Assembly (NCBI GenBank): GCA_913052585.1
Contig: CAJXEB010000019.1
Span: forward strand, 1 to 39,682
Direction of reading: 5' to 3'
Source: an uncultured Flavobacteriaceae bacterium
Lineage (GTDB): Bacteria > Bacteroidota > Bacteroidia > Flavobacteriales > Flavobacteriaceae
Length of the DNA stretch: 39,682 nt
Shown here: positions 8,069 to 16,063 of the stretch, one piece after another
How the letters are laid out: each line of letters begins with the position of its first letter
Numbering within the stretch: position 1 is the stretch's first letter
Program-made: the position numbers and the translations under genes
Notes under the pieces: model-generated
Told to the model about the DNA's origin: nothing
The model's database searches: none
The model's input: only the letters and a program-made list of their open reading frames with translations

Positions 8069-8097
8069 TTGTAATCAAGTAAAATATTTTATTTTTG
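8069..8097 (+). promoter_or_regulatory. acpP promoter
   Basis: TTG (8069-8071), 18 bases, then TATTTTTG (8090-8097). This is one base short of the usual 19-21 spacing but otherwise an excellent Bacteroidota promoter. The start would be near 8103, giving a leader of about 27 bases before the acpP ATG. Confidence 0.65.
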
Positions 8098-8129
8098 CAA
8101 ATTATAATTAAAATTTAAAAACAAGAATT

Positions 8130-8363
8130 ATGTCAGACATTGCATCAAGAGTAAAAGCTATTATCGTAGACAAATTAGGTGTAGACGAAAACGAAGTTGT
8201 AACAGAAGCTAGCTTCACAAACGACTTAGGAGCAGACTCATTAGATACTGTAGAGCTTATTATGGAATTTGAAAAAGAATTTGATATTCAAATACCAGAT
8301 GACCAAGCTGAAAATATTGCTACTGTTGGTCAAGCAATCACATATATCGAAGCAGCTAAATAA
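8130..8363 (+). CDS. acpP: acyl carrier protein
   Basis: The 77-residue acidic carrier holds growing acyl chains on a phosphopantetheine arm attached at S37 in [10 protein letters not shown]. Length, four-helix pattern and the DSL motif are all standard. It lies 12 bases before fabF, a widespread pairing in bacterial fatty-acid synthesis, and has its own strong promoter. Confidence 0.98.
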   Translation: MSDIASRVKAIIVDKLGVDENEVVTEASFTNDLGADSLDTVELIMEFEKEFDIQIPDDQAENIATVGQAITYIEAAK

Positions 8364-8375
8364 ACTACTTCTTTT

Positions 8376-9623
8376 ATGGAATTAAAGCGAGTTGTAGTTA
8401 CGGGATTAGGTGCGCTAACACCAATTGGTAATAATGTTTCTGATTATTGGGAAGCATTGATTACTGGTAAAAGTGGGTGCGCAAATATTACTTATTTTGA
8501 CACTGAAAAGTTCAAGACTAAATTTGCTTGTGAACTTAAAAATTTCAATCCATTAGAACATTTTGACAGGAAAGAGGCTAGAAAACTAGACCGTTTCGCA
8601 CAATATGCTTTGGTTTCTTCAGATGAAGCAATCGAAGATTCTAACCTAAATTTAGATGAAATAGATAAATTTAGAGTTGGTGTGATTTGGGGAGCTGGAA
8701 TTGGTGGATTAGAAACTTTTCAAAATGAAATGACAAATTATTCAGAAGGGGATGGGACACCACGTTTCAACCCCTTCTTTATCCCAAAAATGATTGCCGA
8801 TATTGCTCCTGCAAATATTTCTATTAAATATGGATTTATGGGTCCTAATTTTACAACAGTATCAGCTTGTGCTTCTTCTGCTAATGCAATGATCGATGCC
8901 TTAAATTATATTCGTTTAGGTCATTGTGATGTAATAGTAACTGGAGGTAGTGAAGCAGCAGTTACCATTGCTGGAATGGGAGGATTTAATGCTATGCACG
9001 CATTATCTACTCGAAATGAAAGTCCTAAAACAGCTTCAAGACCTTTTGATGCTACTCGTGATGGATTTGTATTAGGTGAAGGTGCTGGGGCGCTTATCCT
9101 TGAAGAATACGAACACGCTAAAAAGCGTGGTGCTAAAATTTATGCTGAAGTTATTGGTGGAGGAATGTCTAGTGATGCTTATCATATGACTGCACCTCAT
9201 CCAGAGGGAATAGGTGTAGAAAGAGTAATTTTAAATAGCCTTCGTGATGCTGGCATTAAGCCTGAAGAAGTAGATGCTATAAATACTCATGGAACCTCAA
9301 CTCCCTTAGGTGATGTTGCCGAATTAAAAGCTATTACTAAGGTTTTTGGCAAACATGCTAAAAAAATTAACATCAACTCTACAAAATCCATGACTGGTCA
9401 TTTATTAGGAGCTGCAGGTGCTATTGAAGCAATTTCTTCAATACTATCTATTAACCACGGTATTATACCTCCTACTATTAATCACACCACTATTGATGAA
9501 AATATAGATCCTACTTTAAACTTAACATTAAACAAAGCACAAAAACGTGAAGTAAAAGTTGCAATGAGCAATACTTTTGGTTTTGGTGGTCACAATGCTT
9601 GTGTTGTATTTAAAAAAATATGA
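8376..9623 (+). CDS. fabF: 3-oxoacyl-[acyl-carrier-protein] synthase II
   Basis: Condenses malonyl-ACP with acyl-ACP to lengthen fatty acids. The protein has 415 residues and the full KAS I/II catalytic triad: C165 (TVSACASSAN), H305 (NTHGTSTPLGD) and H342 (MTGHLLGAAGA). GFGGHNACVVF at the C-terminus is the usual glycine-rich ending. It is co-transcribed with acpP. A terminator-like hairpin follows its stop by about 40 bases, inside the next gene. Confidence 0.97.
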   Translation: MELKRVVVTGLGALTPIGNNVSDYWEALITGKSGCANITYFDTEKFKTKFACELKNFNPLEHFDRKEARKLDRFAQYALVSSDEAIEDSNLNLDEIDKFRVGVIWGAGIGGLETFQNEMTNYSEGDGTPRFNPFFIPKMIADIAPANISIKYGFMGPNFTTVSACASSANAMIDALNYIRLGHCDVIVTGGSEAAVTIAGMGGFNAMHALSTRNESPKTASRPFDATRDGFVLGEGAGALILEEYEHAKKRGAKIYAEVIGGGMSSDAYHMTAPHPEGIGVERVILNSLRDAGIKPEEVDAINTHGTSTPLGDVAELKAITKVFGKHAKKININSTKSMTGHLLGAAGAIEAISSILSINHGIIPPTINHTTIDENIDPTLNLTLNKAQKREVKVAMSNTFGFGGHNACVVFKKI

Positions 9624-9637
9624 GTTTAAATTAAAAT

Positions 9638-10390
9638 ATGGCTTCTATAAAAAAAATATTTACACCCCGTACCGAAGAGGACGGGGCTTTTTTTTATGGT
9701 ATAAAAAAGATAATAAACTACAGGCCCAAAAACATACAATTATTTGAGGAAGCTTTTACGCATCGTTCAAAAAATGAAACTAATGCCGATGGTAATCAAA
9801 AAAATTACGAACGGATGGAGTTTCTAGGAGATGCCCTCATAAGTTCAATTATTGCGGCTCATTTATATAAAAAAGTTCCTAGTGGTAATGAAGGATACCT
9901 AACAAAAATGCGATCTAAAGTGGTAAGTCGCGAGCATTTAAATGAATTAGGTAAAGATTTAAACTTAATCCTTTTAGTAAGAACAGACATACCTACAAAT
10001 CAATTTGGAGAAAACCTTCACGGAAACATATTTGAAGCCTTAGCCGGAGCTATTTACTTAGACAAAGGGTATTCCCAAGTTGAAAAATTTATCTATAAGA
10101 GGGTGATTAAACCTTATGTAGATATTCAAAAATTAGAAGGTAAAATAATAAGTTATAAAAGCTTATTTATTGAATGGTGCCAAAAAAACAAAATGGTTTT
10201 TCAATTCAATGTCTATGAAGACAACGGTAATGATACTTTAAAGCATTTTGCAGTTAAACTTAAATTAGAAGAAGAAACCGTATCGAAAGCAAGAGCAACC
10301 TCCAAGAAAAAAGCAGAAGAAATTGCAGCAAAAAGGGCTTATTACAAACTAAAAAAGAGAATTGACAGTCAAATGCTTTTAAATTCCTAA
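9638..10390 (+). CDS. rnc: ribonuclease III
   Basis: Double-strand-specific endoribonuclease for rRNA and other RNA processing, 250 residues. The signature YERMEFLGDALI is at about 67-78, the second catalytic acidic motif (NIFEALAGAIYLDKGY) follows near 130-147, and a double-stranded-RNA-binding domain fills about 165-240, ending in an Ala/Lys-rich helix. The ATG at 9638 lies 14 bases after fabF. The next in-frame Met falls inside the signature, so this start is needed. Codons 9-19 form a GC-rich hairpin followed by eight T, so expression from the acpP promoter may depend on read-through. Confidence 0.95.
   Translation: MASIKKIFTPRTEEDGAFFYGIKKIINYRPKNIQLFEEAFTHRSKNETNADGNQKNYERMEFLGDALISSIIAAHLYKKVPSGNEGYLTKMRSKVVSREHLNELGKDLNLILLVRTDIPTNQFGENLHGNIFEALAGAIYLDKGYSQVEKFIYKRVIKPYVDIQKLEGKIISYKSLFIEWCQKNKMVFQFNVYEDNGNDTLKHFAVKLKLEEETVSKARATSKKKAEEIAAKRAYYKLKKRIDSQMLLNS
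9665..9694 (+). terminator. terminator-like hairpin inside the rnc coding region
   Basis: CCCCGT (9665-9670) pairs with ACGGGG (9681-9686). Inner CC/GG pairs extend the stem, and a C plus eight T (9688-9695) follows. It has the form of an intrinsic terminator for acpP-fabF, yet it encodes rnc residues near 10-19. Confidence 0.6.
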
Positions 10391-10425
10391 GTTATTTATT
10401 TAACAAATTGTTCATAGTAGAAGTG

Positions 10426-10455
10426 TTGGTCTTTCAACTATTTTCTCGAACTTTG
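10426..10455 (+). promoter_or_regulatory. promoter of the IPExxxVDY gene and pyk
   Basis: TTG (10426-10428), 19 bases, then GAACTTTG (10448-10455). Spacing is ideal, and only the first base of the -7 box departs from TAnnTTTG. The predicted start near 10461 is 15 bases before the ATG. Confidence 0.55.
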
Positions 10456-10475
10456 AAAATGTAATAAGAAAGTAA

Positions 10476-10967
10476 ATGGCAAATCATAAGCTAATTTTAG
10501 GAAACGATTTTCAAGAAGAATTTTCGCTCATAGCAATTCATTGTAGTGAAGAGCCTTATAAAATGGCTTATATGCTAAACGAGCATGTGTCGTTACGTTT
10601 GTCTAGGAAGAAATTAGATGTCGATTTTTCTAACCAAGGATTGGATATTTCGTTTCCTCTTTTTGAATACGAAGATCCATTTTCTTATATTATTTATAAT
10701 TTAGTTTCCAATAAAAACAAGTCATTAACCGCTAAAACTCAAAGTTCTGGAGGACTTTTTAGTGATGTTTCTTCAGAAAAAACGATTACTACCTTTTTAC
10801 TTAAAGAATTTAAAAATGTAGATTATTTTCTAAAAATTAAGTCAGATTATGAAAAAGTGTCTACTAGAAAATTAATTTCTACTATTAATGAAATAGAACA
10901 AGTTATTTCCGCATACACTATTGAAAGTGAAAAAATAAAATCTAAAAACAATTTAATATTTAACTAA
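10476..10967 (+). CDS. IPExxxVDY family protein, function unknown
   Basis: A 163-residue soluble protein of the small Bacteroidota family commonly found beside rnc and pyk. The family is named after an Ile-Pro-Glu and a Val-Asp-Tyr motif. Here NVDYFLKI is clear near residues 114-121, while the region before it is diverged. The C-terminal third is helical and charged. Its stop overlaps the pyk start by one base (TAATG), so translation of the two is probably coupled. No biochemical role is known to me. Confidence 0.75.
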   Translation: MANHKLILGNDFQEEFSLIAIHCSEEPYKMAYMLNEHVSLRLSRKKLDVDFSNQGLDISFPLFEYEDPFSYIIYNLVSNKNKSLTAKTQSSGGLFSDVSSEKTITTFLLKEFKNVDYFLKIKSDYEKVSTRKLISTINEIEQVISAYTIESEKIKSKNNLIFN

Positions 10968-12394
10968 TGCCAGATCAAAAAAGAACAAAAATTGTAGCCA
11001 CTTTAGGGCCTGCAATCAGTAGCAAAGAGATAATGAAGAACATGATCCTAGAAGGTGTAAATGTTTTTAGAGTTAATTTTTCACATGCCGATTACGATAT
11101 TGTTAAAAAAGATATCAATCAAATAAGAGAACTTAGTGAAGAGTTAGGTGCTAATATTGCAATATTAGCAGATTTACAAGGCCCAAAATTAAGAGTGGGA
11201 ATAATGAAAGAAGGGGTTGAGATTCAACCTGGTAAAATAGTCAGCTTTTGCACCGGTGAAGAGTTTGAAGGAAATGAAAAACGTGTTTATATGAACTATG
11301 ACGACTTCCCTAATGATGTGAAAAAAGGGGAACGAATATTAGTTGACGATGGAAAACTTATTTTCGAAATCATAAGCACGAATGGTGTAGACGAAGTAAA
11401 AACCAAAGTGATTCAAGGTGGCTTTTTTAAGTCTAAAAAAGGAGTTAATCTTCCTAACACTAAATTATCATTACCAGCACTTACTAAAAAAGATAAAAGA
11501 GATGCTCTTTTTGCTTTAGATCAAGGTGTAGACTGGATCGCATTATCTTTTGTACGTTATGCAAAAGATCTAAAAAAACTTCAAAAGCTTATTAAAAATA
11601 ATAGTGAATACAAAGTTCCTATTATTGCAAAAATTGAGAAACCAGAAGGAGTTGCTAATATTAAAAAAATTGTAGCTTTTTGTGATGGGATAATGGTTGC
11701 AAGGGGTGACTTAGGAGTGGAAGTTCCTGCAGAAGAAGTGCCATTAATTCAGAAACAATTAGTACTAATCGCTAAAAAAGCTAGAATCCCTGTAATCATT
11801 GCGACTCAAATGATGGAGACGATGATCGATTCACTTACTCCTACCAGAGCTGAAGTGAACGATGTAGCTAATTCTGTTATGGATGGAGCTGATGCTGTGA
11901 TGCTTTCTGGTGAAACATCTGTTGGAAAATACCCAGTTGAAGTCATTAAAAAAATGTCTAACATTTTGAAGAAAGTTGAAGGATCGTCTTTAATTAGAGT
12001 ACCCGAAGAACCACCAACAATTAGAACAGATAGATACATCACCAAATCTGTTTGTTACCATGCTGCAATAATGGCTAATGAAATTGAAGCAAAAGCAATT
12101 TGTACCTTAACCAATAGTGGCTATACCGCTTTTCAAATTTCTGCTTGGCGACCAGCTGCTCATATTTTAGTGTTTACCTCTAACAAACGAATATTATCAA
12201 GACTTAGTTTGTTATGGGGAGTAAATTCTTTTTACTACAATCGATATGTAAGTACCGATGAAACTGTTGAAGATGTAAACCAAATAGCTGTTAAGAAAGG
12301 TTATGTAAAGGAGGGTGAGTTTTTAATTAATCTTGCTGCTATGCCAATAGTAGATAAAGGAATGGTAAATACCTTAAGAGTGAGTCAAGTTTAA
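10967..12394 (+). CDS. pyk: pyruvate kinase
   Basis: Final glycolytic step, phosphoenolpyruvate plus ADP to pyruvate plus ATP. The 475 residues fit the standard length. Visible landmarks are TKIVATLGPA at the N-terminus, FRVNFSHADYD, the active-site Lys in IAKIEKPEG, the metal and substrate loop MVARGDLGVEVP, and the ATQMMETM helix followed by the GADAVMLSGETSVGKYP stretch. The C-terminal allosteric domain is present. Its stop overlaps the convergent hydroxylase gene by four bases. Confidence 0.97.
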   Translation: MPDQKRTKIVATLGPAISSKEIMKNMILEGVNVFRVNFSHADYDIVKKDINQIRELSEELGANIAILADLQGPKLRVGIMKEGVEIQPGKIVSFCTGEEFEGNEKRVYMNYDDFPNDVKKGERILVDDGKLIFEIISTNGVDEVKTKVIQGGFFKSKKGVNLPNTKLSLPALTKKDKRDALFALDQGVDWIALSFVRYAKDLKKLQKLIKNNSEYKVPIIAKIEKPEGVANIKKIVAFCDGIMVARGDLGVEVPAEEVPLIQKQLVLIAKKARIPVIIATQMMETMIDSLTPTRAEVNDVANSVMDGADAVMLSGETSVGKYPVEVIKKMSNILKKVEGSSLIRVPEEPPTIRTDRYITKSVCYHAAIMANEIEAKAICTLTNSGYTAFQISAWRPAAHILVFTSNKRILSRLSLLWGVNSFYYNRYVSTDETVEDVNQIAVKKGYVKEGEFLINLAAMPIVDKGMVNTLRVSQV

Positions 12395-13281
12395 TTGTTT
12401 TTTTTAAACCACTCTTCTCTTAAGTCATTAGATAATTTTCCAGAACCATCATGTTTCCAACCTGGTGGTTTGTAGAAATATTTTATTCTATTTGCTAAAG
12501 ATTTATTTCCAGAAAAAGCATCTTTTAACATAGCTGCCCATTCGTTAAAAGCAATGATGACTGGGTTGTAAGTATTTATATTATCAACCAATCCATAATT
12601 GACTTTCTCTTCCTCCAATTCGGGTTGGAAGGTTCCAAACATTCTATCCCAAATAATCAATATTCCTGCATGATTTCTGTCTAAGTAGATAGGGTTACTT
12701 CCGTGATGAACTCTATGATGAGATGGAGTATTAAAAAAAGCTTCAAACCAATTGGGCATTTTTTTTATTAATTCGGTATGGATCCAGAATTGATATAATA
12801 AACTTATTGCCATCTGAAAAACAATCATTCCAGGATGAAAACCTAGTAATGGTAGCCAAATCCAAAATATAAAACTGTAAAATCCTCCCGTCCAAGTTTG
12901 TCGTAAGGCAGTGCTTAAATTATAGTGTTTTGAAGAATGATGAACCACATGAGATGCCCAAAATAATCTATTTTCATGAGAAATTCTATGAAACCAATAA
13001 TAGGATAGATCGTCTAGAAAAAACAACAAGATAAAACTCCACCAAGCCAATGGTATGTTGAAAATACGAAAATTTTCATATACATAATAAAGCGCTGCAA
13101 ATACGATTAGTTTGCTCACAAACCCAATAAATACATTTCCAAAGCCCATGGCAATCGATGAAAAAGCATCTTTAGTAGTATAGGTCTTGATGTTCTTTTT
13201 TGTAGCTATAAAAAACTCCAATAGCATAGCAAAAACAAAAAAAGGAATTGCATAAAATATGATGGGAGGAAAATCTGGCAT
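12391..13281 (-). CDS. sterol desaturase / fatty acid hydroxylase family membrane protein
   Basis: A membrane di-iron oxygenase-type protein of 296 residues with four to five hydrophobic segments. The eight-histidine set is present: H98-x3-H102, H111-x2-H114-H115, H168, and H188-H189-x2-H192-H193 (SHHRVHHG), followed by DRNHAG. Family members hydroxylate or desaturate lipids, sterols or carotenoids. The substrate is unknown here, and bacterial members with this DRNHAG region are mostly uncharacterised. The stop overlaps that of pyk tail to tail. Confidence 0.85.
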   Translation of the reverse strand: MPDFPPIIFYAIPFFVFAMLLEFFIATKKNIKTYTTKDAFSSIAMGFGNVFIGFVSKLIVFAALYYVYENFRIFNIPLAWWSFILLFFLDDLSYYWFHRISHENRLFWASHVVHHSSKHYNLSTALRQTWTGGFYSFIFWIWLPLLGFHPGMIVFQMAISLLYQFWIHTELIKKMPNWFEAFFNTPSHHRVHHGSNPIYLDRNHAGILIIWDRMFGTFQPELEEEKVNYGLVDNINTYNPVIIAFNEWAAMLKDAFSGNKSLANRIKYFYKPPGWKHDGSGKLSNDLREEWFKKNN

Positions 13282-13326
13282 CTTAAGTATTTAGTTTTTA
13301 AATTTACAAAAAATGAAACAAATACA

Positions 13327-14058
13327 CTAAAACCCTCTTTCTTTCTGAAGTTGTTCGTAAGCTTCTTGTACTTTTCTAAATTTTTCTTCGGCTCCATTTC
13401 TATAAACTTCATCCATATGTTGTAATTTATCTGGATGATACTTTTTCACCATGGTACGGTAAGCCGTTTTTATTTCTGCAGGAGTTGCTGTTTTTTCGAT
13501 TTCAAGAATTTTATAAGCACTATCTGGATTGCTGAAAAACATTGCTTTTATACTTTCAAAATCGCGATGATTAACTCCTAAAAATCCAGAGATGTTGTTT
13601 ATTTCTCTTACTTCAGGCTCGCTCACATGCCCATCTGCTTTAGCAATACTAAACAAAAAATGCAGCACTTGTAAACGAGATTCGTATCTCATACGGTCTC
13701 TTAGAAAAGAAGCAATTTTTTGTGCGGATAATTGTTCCTTTTTTATCTCTTCATTAAACACTTTAAAGGTTGCATTGGCATGTTCTTTCCCATAGGCTTG
13801 AACAAAATACTGGCGTACAAAATCCAATTCTTTTTGATTAACATTACCATCCGCTTTAATAACTAAAGAAGCTAAGGACAATAAATTTAATTCAAATTCG
13901 GCTGAAGAAACTCCTTGTTTGCTTTGAGTAAAAATGGCTCTTCTGCTTCCGCTTGAAGAGATTCTTCCTTCAAATAAGCTTCCTAACAAAAAACCAATAA
14001 TCGCTCCCGGAAATCTAAAAATTGAATATCCAATAATTGCAGCTATCCATCTAATCAT
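13327..14058 (-). CDS. DjlA-like membrane-anchored TerB/DnaJ protein
   Basis: A 243-residue co-chaperone-like protein. A short hydrophobic anchor with Gly (about 5-28) is followed by a TerB-type helical domain (about 50-165) with two repeated KADG[NH]V turns at 68-73 and 140-145 that look metal-binding. The C-terminal J domain (about 178-243) carries the HPD motif at 208-210, needed to stimulate DnaK. The order anchor-TerB-J matches DjlA. It has its own well-formed promoter and no clear operon partner. Confidence 0.85.
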   Translation of the reverse strand: MIRWIAAIIGYSIFRFPGAIIGFLLGSLFEGRISSSGSRRAIFTQSKQGVSSAEFELNLLSLASLVIKADGNVNQKELDFVRQYFVQAYGKEHANATFKVFNEEIKKEQLSAQKIASFLRDRMRYESRLQVLHFLFSIAKADGHVSEPEVREINNISGFLGVNHRDFESIKAMFFSNPDSAYKILEIEKTATPAEIKTAYRTMVKKYHPDKLQHMDEVYRNGAEEKFRKVQEAYEQLQKERGF

Positions 14059-14087
14059 AATCTATTTCTAGTCATTTAATAATTTTG

Positions 14088-14117
14088 CAAATATAGTAAA
14101 CCAAAAAAAATGAGCAA
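14088..14117 (-). promoter_or_regulatory. promoter of the DjlA-like gene
   Basis: On the minus strand TTG (14117-14115), exactly 19 bases, then TATATTTG (14095-14088). This is the best consensus match in the window, and its start would be about 25 bases before the ATG. Confidence 0.7.
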
Positions 14118-14179
14118 TCAATTCACTATTAAAGAAAACCCAAAATTCTAAATGAACTATATTTGGATGTATAATTAGT

Positions 14180-14187
14180 TACCTTTG
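14180..14187 (+). promoter_or_regulatory. -7 promoter box of the bacilliredoxin gene
   Basis: TACCTTTG is an exact TAnnTTTG box 36 bases before the ATG at 14224. It overlaps the TTG of a longer in-frame start at 14185, which rules that start out. No matching TTG at -33 was found. Confidence 0.55.
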
Positions 14188-14223
14188 CGTAAAATTTGTT
14201 ACAACATAAAATCAATAAAAGAT

Positions 14224-14634
14224 ATGTATCCTCCAGAATTAGTAAAGCCAATGCGTGAAGACCTAACAAAAGTTGGTTTCACAGAATTATTTAATGCAGA
14301 AGATGTAAACAACACATTAAGCAAGCCTGGAACTACCTTGGTAGTTGTAAACTCTGTTTGTGGTTGTGCAGCTGCAAATGCACGTCCTGCTGCTGCTATG
14401 TCTATTCAAAACGATAAAAAACCAGATCAAATAGTTACTGTTTTTGCTGGTGTTGACAGAGAAGCTGTTGATGCTGCTAGAGCTCATATGATTCCTTTCC
14501 CACCAAGTTCGCCTTGTATGGCCTTATTCAAAGACGGTGAGTTAGTACATATGCTAGAACGTCATCATATTGAAGGTCGTCCTGCAGATATGATTGCAGA
14601 CAATCTAAAAGACGCATACAACGAAGTTTGTTAA
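14224..14634 (+). CDS. bacilliredoxin (BrxA/BrxB family)
   Basis: A 136-residue thioredoxin-fold protein of the YphP/YqiW family. The active site is C46-G47-C48 in NSVCGCAAANARPA. In Firmicutes these proteins remove bacillithiol from oxidised protein cysteines. MYPPELVKPM is the family's usual beginning. A longer frame back to a TTG at 14185 would start inside the promoter box and is rejected. A hairpin terminator follows the stop immediately. If the role holds here, the organism should make bacillithiol, which cannot be checked in this window. Confidence 0.88.
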   Translation: MYPPELVKPMREDLTKVGFTELFNAEDVNNTLSKPGTTLVVVNSVCGCAAANARPAAAMSIQNDKKPDQIVTVFAGVDREAVDAARAHMIPFPPSSPCMALFKDGELVHMLERHHIEGRPADMIADNLKDAYNEVC

Positions 14635-14642
14635 AAAAATAA

Positions 14643-14666
14643 TGCCCGCTTATGCGGGCAATTTTT
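14643..14666 (+). terminator. terminator between the bacilliredoxin gene and plsC
   Basis: TGCCCGC (14643-14649), loop TTAT, GCGGGCA (14654-14660), then ATTTTT. The T-run ends directly at the plsC ATG (14667), so the hairpin may also shield that gene's ribosome-binding region. Confidence 0.75.
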
Positions 14667-15413
14667 ATGAAACAAATTGCTCACGTCCTCAGTTATCCTA
14701 TGACAGTTATATTTTATCTGTTATTTGGCCTAGTTTTAGTAGTTTTTCATGCCATCCAATGGATTTGCAATACATTAATTGGTTATAAAGCTCACAAAAA
14801 AAGTGTTGACTTTCTTAATTTTTTTGTTCTTGCTTGTCTTCGGGTTTTAGGGACTTCATTTCAGTTAAAAACCCTTAAAAATTACCCTAAAGATGCACCA
14901 ATAATAGTAGTTTCAAATCATCAAAGCTTATGGGATATCCCTCCTATGATTTGGCATTTAAGAAACATTCATCCTAAATTTGTTTCAAAAATTGAATTGG
15001 GAAAAGGAATCCCTTCAGTTTCCTATAATCTAAGACACGGTGGTGCTGTTTTAATCGATCGTAAAAATCCGAGGCAAGCCATAACTGCTATGATAAAGTT
15101 TGCTGATTACCTTAGTCTACACAATCGAAGTGGTGTTATTTTTCCAGAAGGAACAAGAAGCAAAGCTAATGTGCCCAAAAAATTTCAACGCAAGGGATTG
15201 GCGGTTTTAATTAAAAAAATACCAGAAGCCTATGTGCTTCCGATTACTATAAATAATTCTTGGAAACTACAAAAACATGGGATGTTTCCTATGCCTTTAG
15301 GGGTAAGAGTTAGGTATAAATTACATCCTTTTATGAAAATTTCTGATTTTGACACAGAAATACTTATCGACAACATAGAGTCTCAAATAAATTCGGAGAT
15401 CCTTTCAAAATGA
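14667..15413 (+). CDS. plsC: 1-acyl-sn-glycerol-3-phosphate acyltransferase
   Basis: Membrane enzyme that acylates lysophosphatidic acid to phosphatidic acid. Using the ATG at 14667 it has 248 residues. An upstream ATG at 14652 lies inside the terminator stem and is unlikely. A hydrophobic N-terminal segment (about 7-30) is followed by the acyltransferase domain, with H85-x4-D90 (SNHQSLWD) and FPEGTRS at 159-165. Its stop overlaps the next gene in an ATGA, so the two are translated together. Confidence 0.9.
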   Translation: MKQIAHVLSYPMTVIFYLLFGLVLVVFHAIQWICNTLIGYKAHKKSVDFLNFFVLACLRVLGTSFQLKTLKNYPKDAPIIVVSNHQSLWDIPPMIWHLRNIHPKFVSKIELGKGIPSVSYNLRHGGAVLIDRKNPRQAITAMIKFADYLSLHNRSGVIFPEGTRSKANVPKKFQRKGLAVLIKKIPEAYVLPITINNSWKLQKHGMFPMPLGVRVRYKLHPFMKISDFDTEILIDNIESQINSEILSK

Positions 15414-16063
15414 ATCATTCGTTAATCATAGCGCATACTATCTCATTTGTAAAAAAAGAACTAGCAAATGCGGAAGGAGGACATGATTGGTTTCATATGG
15501 AGCGTGTTTATAAAAATGCTTTGTTAATTTCTAAAACTGAAAAAGTCGATTCTTTTGTAGTGTCATTAGGAGCTTTACTTCACGACATCGCCGATTCAAA
15601 GTTCTATAATGGTGATGAAACAATAGGTCCCAAAAAAGCTAGAAATTTTTTAATTTCTGAAAACGTACCGGAAGATGTGATAGCACATGTGATAAAAATT
15701 ATAGAAAACATATCATATAAAGGAGGCAATAAAAAACAAGGTTTTTTCTCGAATGAGTTATCTGTCGTTCAAGATGCAGATAGATTAGATGCGATTGGTG
15801 CTGTTGGAATTGCTCGTTGTTTTAATTATGGTGGCTTTAAAAATCGAAAGCTGTACGATCCAGAAATAAAACCAAACTTAAATATGACGCCGGAAGAATA
15901 TAAAAAATCTACGGCTCCAACCATCAATCATTTTTACGAGAAGCTACTGTTATTAAAAGATAAATTGAACACCGCTACTGGAAAGCAGATTGCAGAAAAC
16001 CGCCATCAATATATGGAAGGTTTTTTAGAACAATTTTATGGTGAATGGGAAGGGGATTTTTAA
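15410..16063 (+). CDS. HD-domain phosphohydrolase
   Basis: A 217-residue HD-superfamily hydrolase similar to YedJ-type proteins. The metal ligands are visible: H29 in HDWFHMERV, the H58-D59 pair in GALLHDIAD, and D122/D124 in QDADRLDAIGA. Members hydrolyse phosphate esters, often nucleotides, but the substrate is unknown. It overlaps plsC by four bases and abuts the convergent enoyl-CoA hydratase stop with no gap. Confidence 0.85.
   Translation: MNHSLIIAHTISFVKKELANAEGGHDWFHMERVYKNALLISKTEKVDSFVVSLGALLHDIADSKFYNGDETIGPKKARNFLISENVPEDVIAHVIKIIENISYKGGNKKQGFFSNELSVVQDADRLDAIGAVGIARCFNYGGFKNRKLYDPEIKPNLNMTPEEYKKSTAPTINHFYEKLLLLKDKLNTATGKQIAENRHQYMEGFLEQFYGEWEGDF

Noticed and set aside
14185-14223. 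Longer bacilliredoxin start
   Set aside because: It begins with TTG inside the -7 promoter box, and the conserved protein starts at MYPPEL.
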